The translations under genes were made by a program, and so were the position numbers. A stretch of 64,000 nucleotides of DNA. Source: Microcaldota archaeon (GTDB taxonomy: Archaea; Micrarchaeota; Micrarchaeia; Anstonellales; Anstonellaceae). Below are positions 46,492 through 56,600 of this stretch, in pieces; position 1 is the first letter of the stretch; each line of letters starts with the position of its first letter. The notes under the pieces were generated by a model that saw only the letters and a list, made by a program, of their open reading frames with translations, was not told the DNA's origin and searched no databases. The stretch covers positions 70,325 through 134,324 of the forward strand of contig JAOAKI010000001.1 in NCBI GenBank assembly GCA_026413765.1. Reading direction: 5' to 3'.

Positions 46492-47523
46492 TTAAATTAT
46501 CTTAATCAACCCTCTGCCTATCTCTGCCAAATCTGCGCCAAGCAGAGAGCTTGTCTGCCTTATGAATGTGAAAGTGATTATAAGAGACACAAGCGGGTAA
46601 AACATTGCCTGAAGAAATATTATCCCCACCGAGGCAATAATATAGTCGATCTGATCCGAAATCCACGTCACCAACCCTGCGCCTTCTGCGCTGCTTTGTG
46701 TGGCTTTGCTGTTCAATTTATAGTATATCTCAAATTGATTGCCAGCATCGGTAAAGCAGGGCTCCTCTGAGCTTAGTTGCTGGATTGTCTGGGATGCTTG
46801 TATGTTCTCAATCTCTCTGCACATGTCAGATGAGGAAGGCATTATTGAGATTATCATCACATAGCTTAGCGGAAAGACAAACGCAAATCCAAGCGCAAAA
46901 GCCGTTACGAATCCCCCAATTCCGCGTGTAAGTGGGAAAGAGCGAAGTACCAATCCGATTGGCAAGAATGGGTAAAGCATGGTGTAGTGGGCAAAATGCA
47001 AAAGGTAATATTGGATATAGTGAAATAAGATCAAATATATCATGTTATTTGCAATATAGTGAAATACTGCGACATATCCTGTCAGTGCGAATCCTCCTGA
47101 TATTGGCTCGAGCCCACGGATATCATAAGTAAGAGTGCTCCACGGTTCAACCCACGCATTTAGTGTGTATGCAAGAGTATACACATTGATTTGGCATCTA
47201 ATGACCACAAGAATATATGCTTTTCCTATCTCGCTTGGCGGAAGAAGCGTGTTTGGCGGGACAGTTGAAGCCAGATGAAGGTTCCCTGAAGCTGCCGCAA
47301 TACTTGTTGCAAGAGGCGCAAAAAGGTTAGTGTTCAGTAGCTGAATCGTGGCTGCAACCATGATTATAAGGAAAGTAACAAACACTTGGACATACTCTCC
47401 TTTAACCCACATTCTCAGGTTCTGCAGATTAAAGGCGTTCGCAACCATGTGCAAAATAATTGCTATGAAAAGGGAAATGAACCCAACAATCAAAGAAATT
47501 TCCACCCACATGTCCATCTTCAA
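46492..47523 (-). CDS. Polytopic membrane protein, paralog 6 of six-gene array
   Basis: Multiple TM segments; GLVLRSFPLTRGIGGFVTAFALGFAFVFPLSYV; C-terminal FIRQTSSLLGADLAEIGRGLIKII. Confidence 0.85.
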   Translation of the reverse strand: MKMDMWVEISLIVGFISLFIAIILHMVANAFNLQNLRMWVKGEYVQVFVTFLIIMVAATIQLLNTNLFAPLATSIAAASGNLHLASTVPPNTLLPPSEIGKAYILVVIRCQINVYTLAYTLNAWVEPWSTLTYDIRGLEPISGGFALTGYVAVFHYIANNMIYLILFHYIQYYLLHFAHYTMLYPFLPIGLVLRSFPLTRGIGGFVTAFALGFAFVFPLSYVMIISIMPSSSDMCREIENIQASQTIQQLSSEEPCFTDAGNQFEIYYKLNSKATQSSAEGAGLVTWISDQIDYIIASVGIIFLQAMFYPLVSLIITFTFIRQTSSLLGADLAEIGRGLIKII

Positions 47524-48593
47524 ATCAGCCTCGTAAGGTTTGTCACATCTATTTCTTCTCCTAAGAAATGCGTAATGCCTCTTGTCAATTCTACCAACAC
47601 TATGAAATTAATCACAGGCAGAGCCACTGCTGCAATCATATACACCAAAACTGGCTGCAGTAAAATAAATACCCCGCTGGTTGCATTCTCCACAAGTTTA
47701 TTGCGAGTCTGTAAAGTTGCCGGATCTGAAGGGTCCAGCTCCTTTATATTCCGCTGAAAATCGTTTGGAGTCGGAAGCTGGTAGTTGTTCGGATCGGCTT
47801 TGCTGTTCGCAGCGCCAACTTGCTGCGTTATTTCTTGCTCAGCTGCCTCAACTCTGTGCCATACTATATAGTCATTAAATACTATCATTAACGGATAAAA
47901 GAAAAACAAAGCAATAGTAAGTCCGATCAATGTTCCGCCAAGCGGCCTTGTCGGCTCAAATGCCCTAAGAAATATTCCGAAAGGATAAAGGAAAAACAGC
48001 CCAGCAATCGCCATGTATTCCACTATCCTCATTTGCAGCTGCAGCATAAGAAATGAGGTGACATAGCCGCCAAGCATCAAAAACATCAAACCTGTTATTT
48101 GGCTAAATGTCTGCAATGGAGTGCTAGTTGAGCCAACCGCAAGTGGATTGGATGCCCAAGTGGAATTTGCTATTAAATTGACGATTTTTACCACAAAATT
48201 CATATAATAGAATATCAAATAACCCAACTCCTCAATCTGCTTGAAATACCTGTCAACTATGGCCTCCATTTTCATTCCCTGCGGATATCTTGCAGAGTCA
48301 AGAAAACTCATGTCGAAATTGCAAAAGCCATAAATCCAGATTATGCTGAAGCCAATAATTATCGTCGTTCCAAAAATCTGAAAAAGTTCGAATTTTGTCC
48401 ATGCTTCAAGCATCTGGTTGCGCAACGCTTGGGAAACCATATACAAAAACACAAGAATAAACAAAGATGCAAACAATGCTGCGAAAGTAAGCTCTAGCCA
48501 TCCACTCCCAAGAATCCCAAACGAGACTGGTACAACGGGTGCGCTTCCACCCATGCCTAGTGCATTGCACACAGCTTCTCCAAATGTCATCAA
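47520..48593 (-). CDS. Polytopic membrane protein, paralog 5 of array
   Basis: FLRAFEPTRPLGGTLIGLTIALFFFYPLMIV; C-terminal LTRGITHFLGEEIDVTNLTRLI; 4-nt overlap with both neighbours. Confidence 0.85.
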   Translation of the reverse strand: MMTFGEAVCNALGMGGSAPVVPVSFGILGSGWLELTFAALFASLFILVFLYMVSQALRNQMLEAWTKFELFQIFGTTIIIGFSIIWIYGFCNFDMSFLDSARYPQGMKMEAIVDRYFKQIEELGYLIFYYMNFVVKIVNLIANSTWASNPLAVGSTSTPLQTFSQITGLMFLMLGGYVTSFLMLQLQMRIVEYMAIAGLFFLYPFGIFLRAFEPTRPLGGTLIGLTIALFFFYPLMIVFNDYIVWHRVEAAEQEITQQVGAANSKADPNNYQLPTPNDFQRNIKELDPSDPATLQTRNKLVENATSGVFILLQPVLVYMIAAVALPVINFIVLVELTRGITHFLGEEIDVTNLTRLI

Positions 48594-49930
48594 ATCAACT
48601 TCTCAAGCGAGCTTAAGTCTATTTCTGTTCCAAGCACTTTGGCAATCTCTTTCGCAAAAGTGATCGTTATGAAGACATTGAATATCGGAAGCAGAATGCT
48701 TACTATAAATACAAAATATATCGTCTGATATAAAGCGTGCATTGCAAACGAAGTGGCAGGGATTATGAATACGACTGCCAACAGGTTGAGGTTGAGGAAC
48801 TTGAGGATAAAGTATGTTGCAACAGTTATCCCGATTGTTTTTGCAACCGACCAAAACTCCCCAGTCGCAGGCCCTGTCAATGCATTGACAAATTGGGCAT
48901 ATACTTTTCCTAGCACAGTGTTGAATATGCAGCTTGCGCCAGTACTTATAGTGGGGTTTGAAAATATCCTGACAACCAGTGGCCCCTTGTTTATTTCCTC
49001 AACCAAAAGCCTCCCTTCTATTGTCGATGTATCGCCATTTGGAATGTATGGCCGAGGATCATCCAAACTTGCAGGGTATGCGTTTCCAAGGCAGCAAATC
49101 GGCCGGTCTAAGCAGTTGATCCAAAGCCCGGAAGAGCTTGTTCCGCTGACAGTCTTGATTTCTCCCTCTATATAGCGGGAAATGATTTCACCACCTTGCA
49201 CGATCAAAAACGGGTAGACAAAATAAAGAGAAAGCGAAACGCCTATCAGGGCGTTGCCTCCACCTTTTATCCCTAGCGCTCTAAGAAAGAGGCCAGCGTT
49301 GAGCAATATCGGCAAAGCACTATCTGCAATAAAGCAAAGCATATACTCATGGGCAAACCAGCTTATTATCGCAGTCGTAATCAATTGCATCAAGAGCCCC
49401 AAAGTGTCATATATCGGCTTGAATGCTGGCGCAACTTGGAAAGTGACATAGATTCCCAGTTGTTTTCCAAATAGCCTTGCATAGGGGGTTACGCTTGTGT
49501 GCAGAGAAAGCAAAGTTGTTGCCCCAAGCATCATTCCAAAATCAGCAATCATTGTGTTCCTGATTATCACCGCATATGCTCTTGCGGTTTCCAAGTTCGT
49601 CTGAGCAAATGGCTGGAAAATGGCAACAATTAAAACAAAGATCCCAACAAGAAGCGCGTTTTCGGCAAGCTCCCAAACTCCTGCCTTTGCAAAATCGCGT
49701 ACTTTCTGCCCTAAAAGGCCACCCAAAATATGCGTCAAGCTATTTATTGACACGCCAAGCGCGATTGCTGCAACCGAAAGCGCCGCCCATCCAAGGTCTT
49801 GCGCTGGACGTCTATTGCACATTACTACTTTCAGGTCAGAATCTACAAACAGTGGATTTTGCCATATCCAGGCAAATCCTTTTTCCATCAAAAACAACAA
49901 TATTAACGCAGCGATTATTTTTTTCATCAT
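48590..49930 (-). CDS. Polytopic membrane protein, paralog 4 of array, with signal-peptide-like N-terminus
   Basis: LFLRALGIKGGGNALIGVSLSLYFVYPFLIV; C-terminal FAKEIAKVLGTEIDLSSLEKLI; 4-nt overlaps. Confidence 0.85.
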   Translation of the reverse strand: MMKKIIAALILLFLMEKGFAWIWQNPLFVDSDLKVVMCNRRPAQDLGWAALSVAAIALGVSINSLTHILGGLLGQKVRDFAKAGVWELAENALLVGIFVLIVAIFQPFAQTNLETARAYAVIIRNTMIADFGMMLGATTLLSLHTSVTPYARLFGKQLGIYVTFQVAPAFKPIYDTLGLLMQLITTAIISWFAHEYMLCFIADSALPILLNAGLFLRALGIKGGGNALIGVSLSLYFVYPFLIVQGGEIISRYIEGEIKTVSGTSSSGLWINCLDRPICCLGNAYPASLDDPRPYIPNGDTSTIEGRLLVEEINKGPLVVRIFSNPTISTGASCIFNTVLGKVYAQFVNALTGPATGEFWSVAKTIGITVATYFILKFLNLNLLAVVFIIPATSFAMHALYQTIYFVFIVSILLPIFNVFITITFAKEIAKVLGTEIDLSSLEKLI

Positions 49931-51219
49931 ATCAACCTTGACAGAACAGAAATTTCAACATCTCCTCCTATTAGCGGAGAAAAATACTTCACACTTGCAA
50001 GCATCGTCATAAGACCCAAAAACGGAACCACAAGAGAAAATATTAGCAACGAAGCAAGCATACCTATTGGCCCTTTTGGTCCAAATCCGCTTGATGGTGC
50101 CCCACTGCTAATATAGCCCAAAAAGTCTTTGTACCATGAAGTCCCTTCATACTTTTTCCATATCGCAATGAATGCGCTTCCTAAATTCTCCATCTCATTA
50201 ATCTGGCTTTGAGAGCGCGTATCATTGCACACATCTATCTGAAGCTTTTTTGCAGGATTAAACACCTCTTTTGCATCGCTTGATGAGCCGTAGTCCACGC
50301 TTCCGCCGCTGAAAGGCAAGGTCGCACCCTTGCTTTCGTCATATTTGAACCCAAAGACTCTTCCTCCGGTGTTCCAATTTGCGCCATCCATAAACCCAAA
50401 AAGTATTGCATTGGCAGCGACATAAAACATTGGCATTACTATATAAGCCGAAAGCGCAAGGGCAATAAGCAGGCCGCCAAGTTTTCTCGTGAAATACAAT
50501 ATCCTTAATATCAATCCCATCGAAATCATAACCGGAAATAGCGCGTACCATAAGTAATCCAAAAATATTTGCTGAGCCCTCGCCAACATCATCAATTTCA
50601 CCGAAAGCTCAAAGACAATCGAGAAGAAATCAGCAGCCAGCGCCAAGAAGGCAAAAGGCGACAAATTCAGGTTCCCTTGCCTTTCATCAAACAGTGATGT
50701 CCCGCTAAAAGAAAGATTTGACAAAAATCCATAAAGCCAATAATGCTTCAGGGCAGTTATTGCATTCATTCTTGCTGTCTCGTATAAAGTTTGGAGATAG
50801 TCGGTTGCAAGCTCGATATGGCATGCTCTTCTTTTTGCAAACGGGCAGTTGGCGCCAGTGCAGCAAACAGTGTTTACATAAGTGTTCCACTGACCCGTCC
50901 TGTCATCGCTTAAGTAACTGAGGCTCATAAGCCAAGAGTCTAAAACCTCCACAAGCGCGACAGCAAAGATAAGTATCAGCACAGAAAGGAAAGCCTGCCC
51001 CACTTCCTTCTTTGTCCAGGCTTTCAGCTTCTCGTCGTTTGTCAGAGTAGCCACCATATAAGATATCGACAGCAGAAACACAACTGCCAAAAGCGCCACT
51101 CCAGCAAGCATTTCCCAACCCCATACCCACACGCTTCTTGAGGACGAGGTGCTAGTTGCTCCGCTGCAGCCAAATGCAAGAAAAAGCACGGTTAACAAAA
51201 TCGCACTAGCCGTTTTCAT
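49927..51219 (-). CDS. Polytopic membrane protein, paralog 3 of array, with lipobox-like signal
   Basis: LILRILYFTRKLGGLLIALALSAYIVMPMFYV; C-terminal VKYFSPLIGGDVEISVLSRLI; N-terminal LFLAFGCSGATS. Confidence 0.85.
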   Translation of the reverse strand: MKTASAILLTVLFLAFGCSGATSTSSSRSVWVWGWEMLAGVALLAVVFLLSISYMVATLTNDEKLKAWTKKEVGQAFLSVLILIFAVALVEVLDSWLMSLSYLSDDRTGQWNTYVNTVCCTGANCPFAKRRACHIELATDYLQTLYETARMNAITALKHYWLYGFLSNLSFSGTSLFDERQGNLNLSPFAFLALAADFFSIVFELSVKLMMLARAQQIFLDYLWYALFPVMISMGLILRILYFTRKLGGLLIALALSAYIVMPMFYVAANAILFGFMDGANWNTGGRVFGFKYDESKGATLPFSGGSVDYGSSSDAKEVFNPAKKLQIDVCNDTRSQSQINEMENLGSAFIAIWKKYEGTSWYKDFLGYISSGAPSSGFGPKGPIGMLASLLIFSLVVPFLGLMTMLASVKYFSPLIGGDVEISVLSRLI

Positions 51220-51221
51220 AC

Positions 51222-52139
51222 TTACCCCAGCTTTTGTCCAATGAACTTTGTAAAGCTTCTAATGAATGCTATTGTGAGTGTCATTGATAGCGCAGGCAAA
51301 AACAGAGCCTGCAATAGAAGGTAAGATAAAGTAAGCAGCGGGTCAAACAGGATGCTTTCTAGGCTGAAAAATTTCGAGTAGCTAACTTCTGCCATAAAGT
51401 TCGGATATTGTTGTGCGAGTCTTTCTTCGAACTGTTGACTGCTGGCTTGCTTGAATGTTTTTTCCATCATTTTTGGCACGATATAAGCATGCATTGCATA
51501 ACTGTACGGAAAAAGTATTCCAAATCCAATAGCAACTGATATCAGAAATGCGCTTGCATCTCGCAATGGCGGGAATATCCTTGTCAATACCGCAGCAGGC
51601 AGCAGAAACGGAATCAATACTGCCTGAATCGCCTCCAAAATTAGCTGCTGAACCATCAAGCTTGCAGTAAACGGGACAATTATTATCGATAAAAAGTCAA
51701 ATATTCTCTCAAACAATACAGCAGAAGGGAATGTTAGATTTATTGTCCCCCACGCTGCTGGCCCCCATCTCATTGACCAAGCCGCATGGTACTGAAAACG
51801 CAATACTGCTGCTTTCATCGATGCAGCAGTTATCAACATTTTCTGGTTGATAAATGTCAGGTACTCTTTGCCTATTTCGTATGGATCTCTTCCGGTCAAT
51901 AATTCGGTCATTTCAGCTGCAAAACACGTTGCGCCAAATATGCTGATAAACAGGAAAGCAGAAACCGCAAGCTGATAAAGTTCAATCGAGCTGAATGCCT
52001 CATACTCAGGTCTTCTAAAAAAGTTTGCAGCCATGTAAGATATTATCACTACACTTATCATTGTAGCAAGCGCCATGCCCGCGGTAGAATAAATCACATT
52101 GTATAAAAACGCATCATTTGCGCATAATGCCATCTTCAC
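51222..52139 (-). CDS. Polytopic membrane protein, paralog 2 of array
   Basis: VLTRIFPPLRDASAFLISVAIGFGILFPYSYAM; C-terminal FIRSFTKFIGQKLG. Confidence 0.82.
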   Translation of the reverse strand: MKMALCANDAFLYNVIYSTAGMALATMISVVIISYMAANFFRRPEYEAFSSIELYQLAVSAFLFISIFGATCFAAEMTELLTGRDPYEIGKEYLTFINQKMLITAASMKAAVLRFQYHAAWSMRWGPAAWGTINLTFPSAVLFERIFDFLSIIIVPFTASLMVQQLILEAIQAVLIPFLLPAAVLTRIFPPLRDASAFLISVAIGFGILFPYSYAMHAYIVPKMMEKTFKQASSQQFEERLAQQYPNFMAEVSYSKFFSLESILFDPLLTLSYLLLQALFLPALSMTLTIAFIRSFTKFIGQKLG

Positions 52140-53533
52140 ACCAGCTTGCTTATTCCAAATACCCTTGGTTCGCCTCCTATCAAAATCGCAAAATCTTTCA
52201 GGAGCGTCATTGTAATGATAATCTCGATTACTAAAAACAACATCGACATAATTGTAAATTGCATTGCATCCATAATTAATATCTCTATCTCCTTGAACAT
52301 TGCCACAGATGCTGCAGGTGGCAGCGGAAATGCAAAAAGCAAGATATTCCTTCCTATACTCTGCATCCTCCTTGCAAGCTCATTTTTTGCATCTTCCATC
52401 ATTTTCTCGGTTTTTGTCCATTTCTCATTGCTGGCGCTTCCACCGCCATAGACCTCCAAGAATACTCTATCATGGGTTTGGGCAGCCTGTTTTAGCGCTT
52501 CGTTGATTTCATCAGCACTCTTTCCATAGCACAAAGAGAAAATAGAAGAGTATTCTCTAAAGTCAGTCAGTGGCGTAGTGCAAACTTTGCTGCCTCCTTG
52601 CTCATACCTGCAATTTCTTGAACAGCACTCATCATCACTTGTGCAAGGCTGGCCATTTGTAAGACAGGCTGGGCCCCCAGGCTGCGGCATCGGATTAGCA
52701 ATCATTTCCCATATTTGTTGATTTATGAGTATGCTGATCGGGTAAATGAAATATCCTGCAAACGCCACCGCAAGTATTGTAGAGCCTGTTTTTCTTGTAA
52801 ATGGGAATGCTCGCAAAATAAGCCCGATCGGCATAAACACAGTAAGAGCGTTCTCCTCAATAAAGGTAAGCAATATTTTTTGTGCCATTATGCTGCCTAG
52901 TGCTGCGCCAACAACATCAACAAGCAGGGTGTGAATGTCGGATATTGGCACCATCGCAATCCAAGGGGCAATACCAAAAGACACATCAATAAAGGGATAA
53001 ATGATAGGCATTCTCAATCCGGTAGAAAGGCCAGAAAGAAGACCAATTACAACCTCAGTCATCATTAGTGACATATAGCCAAATGTCAATTTTCGCATTA
53101 TGACGCCATCAGCCCCAATAATCATGAATGGAGGGGTAGAGGAGGTTATGATGCCTGGTCTGCAGCCAAGAAAATAATCAGCATGGCCATATGCGATGTT
53201 TCCGTTTCTCCATCTTCCATTCTCAAATGGCCCATGCTTTATCTTCCACTCTTCGCAAACTTGAGTTGGCGGAACTCCGCTTAGCATGAAGCCTTCGGCA
53301 ACCTTGTCAAATACGCTTCCAGGAGTGGCCAAGACATAAACTATCAGCAATATGATTGCGCTTACAGCAAGCTCGCCAGTCTCTGCTTTTGCGAACGCCT
53401 TTATTGATGAATTAGACAATGCCTCCCCAACAATAAAAGATAAAGACACAATTGCCACGCCAATAGCAAACGCAATCCCTATCATCTGCCAAGGCCAGCC
53501 AGCAACTACTACTTGAAGCAAATATTCTATCAT
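52136..53533 (-). CDS. Polytopic membrane protein, paralog 1 of array, with cystine-knot-like insertion
   Basis: LILRAFPFTRKTGSTILAVAFAGYFIYPISIL; C-terminal LLKDFAILIGGEPRVFGISKLV; insertion CLTNGQPCTSDDECCSRNCRYEQGGSKVC. Confidence 0.85.
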   Translation of the reverse strand: MIEYLLQVVVAGWPWQMIGIAFAIGVAIVSLSFIVGEALSNSSIKAFAKAETGELAVSAIILLIVYVLATPGSVFDKVAEGFMLSGVPPTQVCEEWKIKHGPFENGRWRNGNIAYGHADYFLGCRPGIITSSTPPFMIIGADGVIMRKLTFGYMSLMMTEVVIGLLSGLSTGLRMPIIYPFIDVSFGIAPWIAMVPISDIHTLLVDVVGAALGSIMAQKILLTFIEENALTVFMPIGLILRAFPFTRKTGSTILAVAFAGYFIYPISILINQQIWEMIANPMPQPGGPACLTNGQPCTSDDECCSRNCRYEQGGSKVCTTPLTDFREYSSIFSLCYGKSADEINEALKQAAQTHDRVFLEVYGGGSASNEKWTKTEKMMEDAKNELARRMQSIGRNILLFAFPLPPAASVAMFKEIEILIMDAMQFTIMSMLFLVIEIIITMTLLKDFAILIGGEPRVFGISKLV

Positions 53534-53613
53534 TTTGCCTTCACCGTTTAAAGGCGCCCTATTTGTATTTTTATAGCATAATTTTATATATACATTAAAC
53601 CCAAAATTAAATC
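53534..53613. promoter_or_regulatory. Divergent promoter region between the two halves of the membrane-system locus
   Basis: 80-bp AT-rich spacer containing TATA-like tatttttatagc and attttatatatac between divergent starts. Confidence 0.5.
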
Positions 53614-56600
53614 ATGGCGACAAAGAGCACTCATGCATTTCTAATTATAATTTTTATATTGTCTGCCTTTGTTCAATGCTCTTTTTCGTTCGAAGTCGTC
53701 AGCGAAGGCAAAGACAAGACTTTCATTGAGCTTTCAGTTGAAAATAAAACAGTCATCGCAAAGATTTCTTACTACAATCTCAGCTATTACAGCAAGCAAA
53801 TGCCGCAAAACTACCCGAATATAGACCAACGACTTGGGACACTGCCACCCGAATTCTTCCAGCCCCCCTCTCGCCCTTATTCAGAAGAGTTTTTCAGGGT
53901 CAAGAGGGAAAACCTTTCTAATGCTTCCATTTATTTTGTTGTGCTCTACAATGGTCAGCAACTGAATATAACAGACGAAAATGGCAACGAAAAATGCTCC
54001 CCTGCTCCAAAAACAGACGAAGCAGGGAAGACAAACTGCACTGTCACTCACTTCCTTTTTGGTGGTCAGGTTAAGGAGGTTGATTCTGAAAAAAGCTGCA
54101 TACTAGTAAAAGCGTCATTCCTTGGCGAGCAGATAGACAAGAAAACCTATAAGCCAAGCTCTCAGACAGTAATTCTCTGCCCAAAGCCATCTGCCTCTGC
54201 TCTTTCACGATTTGGCAGCAGCTTGGCTCTAATACTTTCATCAAACAATCTCTTCATCAACAGCTTATGCTTCCCATTAGCCTTGCTTTTATCTTTACTG
54301 ATTGCTGCAATGTATTATGCTGGAAGAAACCCGCTTTCTCTTTTCGACTTGACTACTCCAAAACTCCCGCACTTGCGCTCATTCAAGATGAAGTCAAAGG
54401 CTTCTCCTCAGATGATGAGGTCAGTAGCAAGAAAATATGCCCAACTACAAGTGAGGGCAGCAAAAAGCGCATCTAAAGCCTTAGCCGAAGTCATAAGAGT
54501 GAGAGGAAAATATGAAGGCAAAAGAAAAGAAGAGATACTGCTTGAAGTCTTAAAAGCAAAAGCCAAAGTTCACCACCTCTTTCATGACTTGAAGCATTCA
54601 ATAGAGGCTTCAAAGGGCAAAGGCCTTACGGATGCCCAAATTCGCAACTTTGAGAGGCGACTTGCCGCTCTTTTTGGCACAGCTCCAGAAGGAAGAAGGG
54701 CATTCAAAATCTGGAAAAAAAATGTGGAGATGACACTGCCATTCATCCAGCTTTACAACGCTGCATACCAGACCTATTCGATGACTGCAAGCGGTCGTGG
54801 GCTTTCAAATTCACTGGTATCAAGGGCAATTGTTACACCACTTTTCAATAAGTTGACAAAGGTCAGCGTTTACTTGGAGGAATTGAAAGGAATAAGGGCA
54901 ATAGGTAAAATCCCAATAGTCAAGAACGTAATCAACACGCCAACGCGTATATTTGATGCAATTGCCCAGCACCGCTCCTCTCGTTTGGGCGCGCTTAATT
55001 TGAGGAGGGAATTAATAGGTGGCGCGGTTTACACCATCCTCAATAGGCTCAACATGGTGGACAAAGCAAAAAACTTCATGCAAAAGTCAGGAATAGAAGC
55101 GTTCTTCAAATGGACACATAAGTGGAGTTTTGACAGCTTTGTTGCCAAGCACGATTTGTATAACCGAAAATTCAGGGAACTTTACGACCCTGTGGAAAAT
55201 GTCCGAAAGCTCTCAATTGACGCATACAATATTGCATACCACGACCTTCTAAGAAAGCTCACCTTTTCGCTTCCGACTAAAATGACGATGGGCGAGATTC
55301 TTGTTTCCATGCAAAATTCTATAAAAGACAAAAAAAGAAACGATCAACTCAAAGATGATTTTAGAAAATTGATCGATGCTTTGGAGAACAATCGGAATAT
55401 CAACCTTGATACTGTTTTGAAGATCGCGCGTGAGCTTAAACTTTCAGAAAAAGACGTCTCTTTTATAAGGAGAGTAGTTGAGCTGCAAGATCAGTGGGGC
55501 AAGATCCAGCAGGCGCTTGAGGCGATAATGAATAAGCCATACGAAAGCCACTATTACAGATTGAAAGCACTCTATGATTTAGCAGTCAAGTACGGTATTG
55601 ATTTAAAATTGGGTGAGGATCTCAATAAATGGAAGGACTACGAGGAAAATGTGATTAGGAAAATAATGCTTGCCCGGATGGAAAACGGCACCTATAAGCC
55701 AATCACATGGGCTGATGTCCGAAATGAGTTTAGAAGTGGCGCATCGACTCGTGACATTCAAACCAAATTCGGTGGTATTGTCTCAAAAGCAGAATACGAA
55801 AGGAGGATGCTTGAGCTGCGCAACAGGGTTCTCTCCTCCACAGATGCAAAAACCTTAAAGGACAATACAATCGGCACAATCCTCACTATCAGAGACAGCA
55901 TCAATGCCAAAATAAATTCCACAGGTCCAACCACCCTTTTTTCCCATATCTATGCAGATGCGCTAGGCTCAAATCCCACGGCATTCTACTTGAACAGGCG
56001 CCTTGCTGAGTTAGGGCTTGGTGACATCAAAGTCAAGAACTTGGACGAATTTGAGATCTTTTTCTTCCGAGGGACGATGTCAGAGTCATTGCGCAGGCGC
56101 CTTGAGAGGATCGCTGCGGATAATAAGCGAACGGTGGATGACCTGCTTAAGGATATCATGGTTGAGGCCTTAAGGTTCCAAGTCTCTGCAAATATTGCAA
56201 ATATCAGGATTGCTGAGCTGATTTTTGGAGACACAGCTTCCCGCAAGAGCGTCTTTTCGGACATCTTCGGTAGCCGAGCAGAGAAACAGATGAAAGGGAT
56301 GATTAAACTTCACGAGCAACTCGAATATTCATTTCAGAGGATATCGTTCAATTATTCACCTTATGATTTGCAGAAAGAGGCACTGTTCAACCAATTGAGG
56401 GTTTCTGAGCGGTCGGCAGGTTTCTTCATCTGGGGCACCAAACGCGGCGGCAGCAATGCAGACAGCGTGATGTGGCTTTTGGATTCGACCTTCAAGCACA
56501 ATGCTGATGCAGTCGGCATGTTGAGAGCCTTCTACAACAATCTCATCAACCGCGAAAGCAGATTCTATGACGAAAAATTTGCGCAAAAGATAAAAGAAGG

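Noticed and set aside
46492-53533. Straight assignment of the six membrane proteins as a type IV secretion system
   Set aside because: No VirB4/VirD4 ATPase, relaxase or other T4SS marker visible in the window; kept only as an analogy needing profile searches.
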